Source: an uncultured Sphingomonas sp. (GTDB taxonomy: Bacteria > Pseudomonadota > Alphaproteobacteria > Sphingomonadales > Sphingomonadaceae). From it: 56,149 nucleotides of DNA. A program made the translations under genes and the position numbers. Under the pieces are notes generated by a model. The model was given only the letters and a program-made list of their open reading frames with translations. It did not search any database and was not told where the DNA came from. This document shows, one piece after another, positions 49,458-56,149 of this stretch; positions within the stretch are counted from its first letter, which is position 1; every line of letters begins with the position of its first letter. The stretch lies in assembly GCA_946886845.1 (NCBI GenBank), contig CAMPJH010000001.1:1-56149 (forward strand). Reading direction: 5' to 3'.

Positions 49458-50404
49458 GCCGCGCCCGGATCGTCGTTGTCATCGTCGCCATCGCGCTGCT
49501 GGCGTTCCTCGCCTGGCGCTGGTTGGGGCCCGGCCCTCGGGAGCGCACCCTGTCCGGCTATATCGAAGGCGAAAGCCTGTTCCTCGCCGCCCCGGTTTCG
49601 GGAACGGTGCGATCAATCGCCGCCGCCGAGGGCCAGCGTGTCGCCGCCGGAGCGCGACTGTTCGCCATCGACCCGGCGACGCTCTCCGCCGAGACCGAGC
49701 AGGCCGTCGCCCAGGTCACCGAAGCGCGCACCCAGATCGCCGCCGCGCAAGCCAATGCTCAGCAAGCCGCAGCCGAGGCCGCCGCCGCCGCGGCCGACGC
49801 GGATCGCGCTCGGCGCGACCTCAACCGGCTGCTTGCCGTCCGCGGCGACGATCCGGGCGCGGTCGCCGGCAAGGACATCGACGCGGCACGGGCCGAGCTG
49901 AATGAGGCGAACGCTCGACTCAAGGCCGCCCGCGACACCGCCCAGGCGCGCCGCGCCCAGGTCGGCGCCGCCCGGGCGCAGGAGAGCCAGGCCCGCGGCG
50001 GTCAGCGCGAGGTGGCGATCCGGGTCGACCAGCTGTCGCCTCCTGCCCCTTCCGCGGCGCGGGTCGAGGAGGTGTTTTATCGGCCCGGCGAGTGGGTCGC
50101 CGCCAACCAGCCGGTCGTCAGCCTGCTGCCCGACAATCGGGTCAAGGTCCGCTTCTTCGTCCCCGAGGCTGAAGTGGCCCGCTATCGGCCGGGAGAGACG
50201 GTTCGCTTCGCCTGCGACTCCTGCCCTAACGGTCTCACTGCGCGCATTGCCTACGTCAGCCCGCGCCCGGAATTCACGCCGCCGATCATCTTCAGCCGCG
50301 ATTCGCGCGACCGGCTGGTGTTCATGGTCGAAGCGATCCCGACCCAGGCGGCGAAGCTGATGCCCGGACTTCCGGTCGACGTCGAACCGCTGCCCGGCGA
50401 CTGA
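49454..50404 (+). CDS. Periplasmic adaptor (HlyD/YbhG-type membrane fusion protein)
   Basis: 316 residues: one N-terminal membrane helix (IVVVIVAIALLAFLAWRWL), a lipoyl-like half (GYIEGESLFLAAPVSGTVRSI), an Ala-rich coiled coil of about 100 residues, and a beta-barrel end (VEEVFYRPGEWVAANQPVVSLLPDNRVKV). Links the ABC permease in the inner membrane to the outer-membrane channel. The same type precedes ABC exporters of the YbhFSR class. ATGA overlap upstream, three-base spacing to the ATPase gene downstream. Confidence 0.92.
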   Translation: MSRARIVVVIVAIALLAFLAWRWLGPGPRERTLSGYIEGESLFLAAPVSGTVRSIAAAEGQRVAAGARLFAIDPATLSAETEQAVAQVTEARTQIAAAQANAQQAAAEAAAAAADADRARRDLNRLLAVRGDDPGAVAGKDIDAARAELNEANARLKAARDTAQARRAQVGAARAQESQARGGQREVAIRVDQLSPPAPSAARVEEVFYRPGEWVAANQPVVSLLPDNRVKVRFFVPEAEVARYRPGETVRFACDSCPNGLTARIAYVSPRPEFTPPIIFSRDSRDRLVFMVEAIPTQAAKLMPGLPVDVEPLPGD

Positions 50405-50406
50405 CG

Positions 50407-51339
50407 ATGCCGCTGGCGATCGATGTCCACGACCTCAGCAAGAGCTTCGGCCCGGTGCGCGCGGTCAAGGATGTCGCCATCCAGGTCGAGCAAGGCCACA
50501 TCACCGGCTTCCTCGGCCCCAACGGCTCCGGCAAGACGACGACCTTGCGGATGCTGTGCGGGCTGCTGACGCCTGACAGCGGATCGGGCACGGTGCTCGG
50601 CCTCGAATTCCCGCGCGAGGCGGCGGCGATCAAGCGCCAGACCGGCTACATGACCCAGCGCTTCTCGCTCTACGAAGACCTGACGATCGAGGAGAACCTG
50701 GCCTTCATCGCCCGGGTCTATGGCCTCGAGCATGTTGCCGCCCGGGTCGATGAGAGCCTCGAAAAGCTCGGGCTCCAGCATCGCCGCAAGCAGCTCGCCG
50801 GCCAATTGTCGGGCGGCTGGAAGCAGCGGCTGGCGCTCGCCGCGGCGGTCATGCACGAACCCCGGCTGCTGCTGCTCGACGAGCCGACGGCGGGAGTCGA
50901 CCCGCAGGCGCGCCGCGATTTCTGGGATGAGATCCATCGCCTCGCCGACGAGGGCATGACCGTGCTGGTTTCGACCCATTATATGGACGAGGCCGAGCGC
51001 TGCCACGACATCGCCTACATCTTCGCCGGCGAACTAATCGCCCGCGGCACCGCCGAGGAGGTGATCGCCGAAAGCCGGCTGGTCACGTTCGAGGCCGAAG
51101 GCGGACGCGCCGACCGGCTCGGTCGCGAGCTTGCCGGCAAGCCGGGAGTCGAGATGGTCGCCCCGTTCGGCGCCGCGCTGCACGTCAGCGGCACCGATCG
51201 GGCCAAGCTCGAGCAGGCAATCCGGCCGTTCCGCCGCGAGCCCTACCATTGGAAAGAGGTGGCGCCGAGCCTGGAGGACGTGTTCATCCACCTGATGCGC
51301 GAGGCCGGCGCCCGGAGCACGGTGGACGAAGCGGCATGA
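50407..51339 (+). CDS. ABC exporter ATPase (YbhF-like, single domain)
   Basis: 310 residues. Walker A GPNGSGKTT, Q-loop YMTQRFSLYEDLT, signature LSGGWKQRLALA (W in place of Q, common in this branch), Walker B LLLLDEPTAGVD and H-loop STHYMDEAERC are intact. A C-terminal DrrA-like domain follows. E. coli YbhF carries two ATPase halves; here only one is present, so it presumably acts as a homodimer with the single permease encoded next. Overlaps that gene by ATGA. Confidence 0.94.
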   Translation: MPLAIDVHDLSKSFGPVRAVKDVAIQVEQGHITGFLGPNGSGKTTTLRMLCGLLTPDSGSGTVLGLEFPREAAAIKRQTGYMTQRFSLYEDLTIEENLAFIARVYGLEHVAARVDESLEKLGLQHRRKQLAGQLSGGWKQRLALAAAVMHEPRLLLLDEPTAGVDPQARRDFWDEIHRLADEGMTVLVSTHYMDEAERCHDIAYIFAGELIARGTAEEVIAESRLVTFEAEGGRADRLGRELAGKPGVEMVAPFGAALHVSGTDRAKLEQAIRPFRREPYHWKEVAPSLEDVFIHLMREAGARSTVDEAA

Positions 51340-52469
51340 TGGGGCTGTCGCTCTCGCGTATCTTCGCGGTGCTTTCGAAGGAGTTCATCCAGCTCCTGCG
51401 CGACCGGCTGTCCTACGGGATGATCATCGGCATCCCGATCTTCCAGCTGCTGTTGTTCGGCTATGCGATAAACACCGACCCCAAGCATCTGCCGACCGCC
51501 GTCCTGGTGCAGGACCAGGGCGCCTTTTCGCGGTCGGTTCTCGGCGCGTTGCAGCGCAGCGAGTATTTCGCGATCGACCATGTCGCCCGCTCGCCCGCCG
51601 AGATGGATGCACTGATCGAGCGCGGCGCCATCCAGTTCGCGATCACCATCCCCGGCGATTTCACCCGCCGGGTCGTCCGCCGGGACAACCCCCAGATCCT
51701 GGTCGAGACCGACGCAGCGGATCCCGCCGCAACCGGGCCGGCGGTCGCCGCCCTCGCCGCCCTTCCCCAAAACGCCTTGATGCATGACTTGACGGGCCAG
51801 CTTGCGAGCGTCGCAAGCACCGCGCAGCCGTTCGAAGTGATCGTCCAGCGCCGCTACAATCCCGAGAGCATCACCGCCTACAATATCGTTCCGGGCCTGC
51901 TCGCCACGATCCTCACGATCACGCTGGTGATGATGACGGCGCTCGGCATGACCCGCGAAGCCGAGCGCGGGACGATGGAGACGCTGTTGGCAACGCCGCT
52001 GCGGCCGCTCGAGGTGATGATCGGCAAATTGGCGCCCTATGTGCTGGTCGGGATTATCCAGGCGACGGTGATCATCGTCATGGCCCGGCTGCTGTTCGGG
52101 GTGCCGATGGCGGGCGGCTGGCCGGCACTCATTCTCGGCCTGCTCCTGTTCATCATCGGCAGCCTGAGCCTCGGATTCCTGGTCTCGACCGTAGCCCGCA
52201 ACCAACTTCAGGCGATGCAGATGGCGGTTTTCTATCTGCTGCCGTCGATCTTGCTGACCGGCTTCCTGTTCCCGTTCCGCGGGATGCCCGAATGGGCGCA
52301 ATGGCTGGGGACGATCATTCCGGTCACCCACATGCTGCGCATCGTCCGCGGCGCGATGCTCAAGGGCGTCGGGATTGCCGAGGCCCTGCCGAGCCTCGCC
52401 GCGCTGACGCTGTTCGTCGTCATCGTCGCCGCGCTGGCGGTGAAGCAATACCGGACGACCCTGGACTAG
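51336..52469 (+). CDS. ABC-2 type export permease (YbhS/YbhR-like)
   Basis: 377 residues: a first helix (GMIIGIPIFQLLLFGYAINTD), a large periplasmic domain (about residues 50-170), then five helices including TLVMMTALGMTREAERGTMETLLATPLRP, the conserved ABC-2 segment. The exporter probably works as a homodimer, as no second permease follows. Substrates of relatives include drugs and dyes; none is claimed here. Its TAG stop shares a CTAG with the convergent peptidase gene. Confidence 0.93.
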   Translation: MMGLSLSRIFAVLSKEFIQLLRDRLSYGMIIGIPIFQLLLFGYAINTDPKHLPTAVLVQDQGAFSRSVLGALQRSEYFAIDHVARSPAEMDALIERGAIQFAITIPGDFTRRVVRRDNPQILVETDAADPAATGPAVAALAALPQNALMHDLTGQLASVASTAQPFEVIVQRRYNPESITAYNIVPGLLATILTITLVMMTALGMTREAERGTMETLLATPLRPLEVMIGKLAPYVLVGIIQATVIIVMARLLFGVPMAGGWPALILGLLLFIIGSLSLGFLVSTVARNQLQAMQMAVFYLLPSILLTGFLFPFRGMPEWAQWLGTIIPVTHMLRIVRGAMLKGVGIAEALPSLAALTLFVVIVAALAVKQYRTTLD

Positions 52470-54565
52470 TCGCCGATCTCCCTGGTCAGGAACGCCCAGA
52501 GCAAGGCGGCGCGCATCGCATCCTCGCTGCGGTCGGCGCCCACCGAGTGACCGCCTTCGGTATATTCGTGGTAGTAGACGCGATTGCCGCCGGCTTTCAG
52601 CTTCGCGGCCATCTTGCGGGCGTGGCCGGGGTGGACCCTGTCGTCCTTGGTCGAAAGATAGATGAACAGCGGCGGGTAGCGGACGCCGGACCGGACGTTT
52701 TGATAGGGCGAGTATTTCGACATGAACGCCCAGTCCTCGGGTTTGTCGGGGTCGCCATATTCGTCGATCCACGAGGCGCCGGCCGACAGATGCGAATAGC
52801 GCTTCATGTCGAACAGCGGCGAACCGGCGATGACCGCTCCGTAGAGGTCGGGCCGCTGGGTCATCGCCGCGCCGACCAGCACGCCGCCGTTGGACCGGCC
52901 GGAGATCGCGATTTTGCCCTTCGTCGACAGCCCCGTGCGGACCAGGTCTTCGGCGACGGCGTGGAGGTCGTCGAAGCTGTTCTGGCGCTTCTCGCGCAGC
53001 GCGGCCTTGTGCCAGTCGGGGCCATATTCGCCGCCGCCGCGGATGTTGGCGAGCACGAAGGCGCCGCCGTCCTCGACGAAGAACAGGCCGAGCGGCCCGG
53101 ACCGGTAGGGCTGGCCCGTCAGATAGGTCGGCGTCTGGGCGTTGCGAAAGCCGCCATAGGCGTGGATCAGCGCCGGCACCGGACCCTCGCTGTCGGCCTT
53201 CTTGCGAACCAGGAAGTAAGGCACGCGGGTGCCGTCCTTCGATTGCGCGAAATGTTGCGAGACCGTGAATTGCGACGCGTCGAACTGCGCGGGGAGCGCC
53301 TGGATTGGCCGAGCCGGCACTCGATCGCCGCTCGGAACCGCCATCAACGTCGTTGGCATCAGCATGCCCTCGATAGTGACTAGCGCCGTGTCGGTCTGAT
53401 CAGCGGTCTCAACGATATGAATTGTGCTGTTATCCAGCAGCGGCGGCAGCAGGATGGATACCCAGCGCCCGTCAGGTTGTCGCCGAAGAGCGAACAATTT
53501 TCCGGACACGTCGTCGAGCGCCTTGACCCAAAGAACATTGTCGCTCGACTGCACTTCCTCGATCGCCTGGCTCTTGCTCGGCGCCATGACCAGTTCCGGC
53601 GCCGGAGTCTCGCCGGCGAGCGTGCGCGCGATGTCGAAGGCGACGATCGAGCCGGGCTGGAAACCGGCCAGCGGATCGACAAGCGTCATGATCACCTGGC
53701 CGGCAAGCACCGTTTGGAACTCGGCGGTTTCGGGGATTGGCAACTCAATCCAACGACCATCCGGCGCGCGCAGTGAGACTTTATTCGAGTAGAAGCCGGT
53801 GCCACGATTGATGAAGGCGCGGCGGATGTCGCCGTCCATCATCGCGAAGGGCGACACGCTGATGTCGGCCTCGATGCCTTCGGCTATGTTGATAGCGCTC
53901 GCCCACGGCGTTCCGCGCTTCCATTGCTTGACGATGCGCGGATAGCCGGAGCGGGTGGCCGTCCCCTCCCCTTCGACCGCCGCGACGAGCAAAGTATCGC
54001 GGTCGAGCCAGGTGGCGTTGTTCTTGCCCTCGGGAATGGCAAAGCCGCCCTCGACGAACTTGCCCGACGGCAGGTCGAACTCGCGGATGACGTCCGCATC
54101 GCTCCCGCCCGGGCTCAGCGAAACCAGGCACCGCTCGTAGGCGGGCGGCAGGCAGTTTGCGCCATGCCAGACCCAGCTCTTACCCTCCGCCTTGCCGAGC
54201 GCATCGACGTCGATCAGCGTGCGCCATTGCGGCTTGCCGGCGAGATAGGCGTCGAGCGGCGACACGCGCCACAGGCCGCGCGGGTGATCGGCGTCGATCC
54301 AGTGATTGGCGACCAGGTCGCCCATCACGTCGTCGGGCATGGCGATGCGATTGGGATCGGTAAGGAGCTGAAGGGCGCGGGCGCGGTGTTCCTCGAACTC
54401 CGGCAGCGCCGTCAGGGTCGCGTCAGTCTCGGCATTCCAGGTCCTGACCTGCTCGAGCGGCTTGGCGCCTTCGACATCTTCCAGCCACAGGTGCAGATCG
54501 CTGGTCTGGGAAAGCGCGGCGGTGGCGGCGAACGCCGCGGCGGCGACGAAAAGCATCTTACGCAA
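52466..54565 (-). CDS. Exported prolyl oligopeptidase-family serine peptidase (S9A)
   Basis: 699 residues: a signal peptide (MLFVAAAAFAATAALSQ), a beta-propeller (about residues 60-400), and an alpha/beta-hydrolase domain with GRSNGG (catalytic Ser), DDRVHPGHARK (Asp) and EGGHSVG (His). It cleaves short peptides, often after Pro. The TTG at 54565 is taken as start because GGGAG lies eight bases before it; ATG at 54556 would also include the signal peptide. Overlaps the ABC permease gene by four bases at the 3' end, and lies 91 bp after nadA. Confidence 0.9.
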   Translation of the reverse strand: MRKMLFVAAAAFAATAALSQTSDLHLWLEDVEGAKPLEQVRTWNAETDATLTALPEFEEHRARALQLLTDPNRIAMPDDVMGDLVANHWIDADHPRGLWRVSPLDAYLAGKPQWRTLIDVDALGKAEGKSWVWHGANCLPPAYERCLVSLSPGGSDADVIREFDLPSGKFVEGGFAIPEGKNNATWLDRDTLLVAAVEGEGTATRSGYPRIVKQWKRGTPWASAINIAEGIEADISVSPFAMMDGDIRRAFINRGTGFYSNKVSLRAPDGRWIELPIPETAEFQTVLAGQVIMTLVDPLAGFQPGSIVAFDIARTLAGETPAPELVMAPSKSQAIEEVQSSDNVLWVKALDDVSGKLFALRRQPDGRWVSILLPPLLDNSTIHIVETADQTDTALVTIEGMLMPTTLMAVPSGDRVPARPIQALPAQFDASQFTVSQHFAQSKDGTRVPYFLVRKKADSEGPVPALIHAYGGFRNAQTPTYLTGQPYRSGPLGLFFVEDGGAFVLANIRGGGEYGPDWHKAALREKRQNSFDDLHAVAEDLVRTGLSTKGKIAISGRSNGGVLVGAAMTQRPDLYGAVIAGSPLFDMKRYSHLSAGASWIDEYGDPDKPEDWAFMSKYSPYQNVRSGVRYPPLFIYLSTKDDRVHPGHARKMAAKLKAGGNRVYYHEYTEGGHSVGADRSEDAMRAALLWAFLTREIGD

Positions 54566-54656
54566 TGGACAGTCTCCCGGGGGTCGCCGCCATCGTGCGA
54601 AGCGAACGCGGATGCGTCAACGCCCGCTTCGACGAGTGGTCAAACGGATGTCGTAC

Positions 54657-55688
54657 TCAATCGCCGCTGATCGCTGGATCGATGTCTTCGGGATGATCGA
54701 TGATCGGCGTGCCAACGTCGCCCTTGCCGACGGTGCCGCCGGCCATCTGCAGCATCCGCTCGAGCGGCACCCGGGCGGCGTCCATCAGCTCGGGACGGAG
54801 CTCGATCTGCGGCCTGAGGTCGCGAAGCGCGACATAGAGCTTCTCGAGCGTGTTCAGGGCCATGTACGGGCACATATTGCAATTGCAGGCGCCGTCGCCG
54901 CCCGGGACCCCGATGAAGGTCTTGTCCGGCGCCGTTTTTTCCATCTGGTGGATGATGTGCGGCTCGGTCGCGACCAGGATCGTGTCGGCCGGCGAATCCA
55001 GGGCGAACTTCAGGATCGAGCTGGTCGAGCCGACATGGTCGGCATGGTCGATGATATGCGGCGGGCATTCAGGATGCGCGGCGACCGGTGCGCCGGGGTG
55101 CTCGGCCTTGAGCTTCAGCAGCTCGGTCTCGCTGAACGCCTGGTGGACGATGCAGATTCCCGGCCACAGCAGCATGTCACGGCCGGTCTTGCGGGCGAGA
55201 TAGCCGCCGAGATGGCGGTCGGGGCCGAAGATGATCTTCTGGTCCTTCGGGATTTGCTTGAGGATTGCGTCGGCGCTCGACGAGGTGACGATGATGTCGC
55301 TCAACGCTTTCACCGCAGCCGAGCAATTGATGTAGGTCAGCGCGATATGGTCCGGATGGGCCTCGCGGAACGCCTTGAACTGGTCGGGCGGGCAGCTGTC
55401 CTCGAGGCTGCAGCCGGCGTCCATGTCGGGCAGGATTACGGTCTTTTCCGGCGACAGGATCTTGGCCGTCTCGGCCATGAAGCGAACGCCGCAAAAGGCG
55501 ATCACCTCGGCGTCGGTCGCCGCTGCCTTGCGTGACAGATCGAGGCTGTCGCCGACGAAATCGGCAAGGTCCTGGATTTCCGGCTTCTGGTAATAATGGG
55601 CGAGGATCACGGCGTTGCGCTCGCGCTTTAGCCGCTCGATCTCGGCGAGAAGATCGAGCCCTTTGAGACTGGTGCTTTGAACGGTCAT
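54657..55688 (-). CDS. nadA: Quinolinate synthase
   Basis: Condenses iminoaspartate and dihydroxyacetone phosphate into quinolinate for NAD synthesis, using an oxygen-sensitive [4Fe-4S] cluster. 343 residues. Candidate cluster cysteines lie in DMDAGCSLEDSC, AHPECPPH and CNCNMCPYM; AHYYQKPEIQDLADFVGDSL is the family N-terminus. ATG at 55688 overlaps the stop of the DUF4230-type gene. No nadB or nadC occurs in the window. Confidence 0.97.
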   Translation of the reverse strand: MTVQSTSLKGLDLLAEIERLKRERNAVILAHYYQKPEIQDLADFVGDSLDLSRKAAATDAEVIAFCGVRFMAETAKILSPEKTVILPDMDAGCSLEDSCPPDQFKAFREAHPDHIALTYINCSAAVKALSDIIVTSSSADAILKQIPKDQKIIFGPDRHLGGYLARKTGRDMLLWPGICIVHQAFSETELLKLKAEHPGAPVAAHPECPPHIIDHADHVGSTSSILKFALDSPADTILVATEPHIIHQMEKTAPDKTFIGVPGGDGACNCNMCPYMALNTLEKLYVALRDLRPQIELRPELMDAARVPLERMLQMAGGTVGKGDVGTPIIDHPEDIDPAISGD

Positions 55689-56149
55689 CTCTGCCCTTGC
55701 GCCGCGCGGCGCCTGCGCGCCTCCTCTATCGCTGCATTATATGAGATCGACCGGTCGAGATATGAAGGCTCCTCGTCGGGCTCGCCGGCGAATCGGGCAA
55801 CAACCTTGGCGTCGGCAAAGCCGGCGGCTTGCAGCGGCATTGCGAAACTGCGCTCGACCGCCTGGCGGGCGGCCTGCCGAGCCAGGTTCATCGGCACTTC
55901 GCCCTTTGCCTGATTGCGGAGGTCGGCCACCGCTCGGGCGCGATTGGCCTGGTCGAGACGGCCCTCGTTGTTGGTGAAGGTCCCGAGCAGCCCGCCCGAG
56001 CCATATTCGCGGGCCTGGGCGAGGTCGACGTCGGGACCGGCGATCTCGACGTCGGGGAGCTGCACCGACAGCGTGTTCGAGCCCGAGTCCCAGCGGACGT
56101 CTTCGGGTTTGAGCTTCGACAGGTCGAGCTCGTAGCGGACATCGCCGGG
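55685..56149 (-). CDS. DUF4230-like protein, 5' end cut by window edge
   Basis: At least 154 residues; the N-terminus lies beyond the window. Visible: VRYELDLSKLKPEDV and LSVQLPDVEIAGPDVDL, the strand pattern of DUF4230, then a helical C-terminus (NLARQAARQAVERSFAMPLQAAGF) and a charged end. DUF4230 members often have an N-terminal membrane anchor; function is unknown. The TGA overlaps the nadA ATG (ATGA), so the two are coupled. Confidence 0.6.
   Translation of the reverse strand, partial: PGDVRYELDLSKLKPEDVRWDSGSNTLSVQLPDVEIAGPDVDLAQAREYGSGGLLGTFTNNEGRLDQANRARAVADLRNQAKGEVPMNLARQAARQAVERSFAMPLQAAGFADAKVVARFAGEPDEEPSYLDRSISYNAAIEEARRRRAAQGQR

Overview
The window is a gene-dense, GC-rich stretch of a bacterial chromosome. 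Gene content and order point to an alphaproteobacterium of the Sphingomonadales. Examples are a DUF2794 gene after cysE, HdaA beside a DUF2066-type protein and purMN, a pepA-holC pair, an lptD-surA-pdxA-rsmA run, a BapA/DmpA-type peptidase and a lone Flp pilin with a CtrA-like box. The lineage is inferred from remembered family features, not from a search. GTG and TTG starts are frequent and many genes overlap by ATGA or GTGA. I see no insertion sequence, prophage, integrase, CRISPR array or rRNA, and base composition looks even throughout.

Layout. 1-2421 (minus): a BapA/DmpA-type peptidase (cut by the window edge) coupled to a beta-alanine:pyruvate-type aminotransferase. 2422-5218: a gene-free leader, rpsA, ihfB, tRNA-Leu(UAA) and a long palindrome. 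5323-7842: a doubtful small membrane peptide, a monooxygenase-fold protein, an LplT-like MFS protein and pgsA. 7957-12355: katG, oxyR, a serine acetyltransferase and DUF2794, a peroxide/cysteine block. 12336-15613 (minus): a membrane protein, holC and pepA. 15782-21244 (plus): lptD, surA, pdxA and rsmA, which couple outer-membrane biogenesis to B6 synthesis and rRNA methylation. 21241-25765 (minus): a CitE-like lyase, NUDIX, guaB, rsmB and a TPR protein. 25832-29157 (plus): QmcA-type SPFH protein, NfeD and a DUF885 peptidase. 29168-32660 (minus): a serine hydrolase and aspS.

32777-34251: rnd and an I78-type lipoprotein. 34258-36164 (minus): DUF2066-like protein and hdaA, divergent from purM, purN, a YjbR protein, a one-TM protein, a cardiolipin synthase and a lipoprotein (36230-40835). 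40837-42722: ndk, a GT87 membrane glycosyltransferase and a 54-aa Flp pilin. 42887-46900: a class A penicillin-binding protein, an orphan family-5 solute-binding lipoprotein and a DUF4112 protein. 46992-52469: a small periplasmic protein, then a five-gene TetR-OMF-MFP-ABC ATPase-ABC permease efflux operon. 52466-56149 (minus): a prolyl oligopeptidase, nadA and a partial DUF4230-type protein.

Most of this is housekeeping sequence. The points most worth a second look are the coupled beta-peptidase/beta-alanine transaminase pair, a 20-bp operator-like motif shared by two unlinked promoters, the lysine/alanine-rich tail on ribosomal protein S1, the Arg-for-Lys Walker A of HdaA, the solitary Flp pilin with a CtrA-like box and a terminator inside its neighbour's coding region, and the palindrome fused to the tRNA-Leu CCA end.
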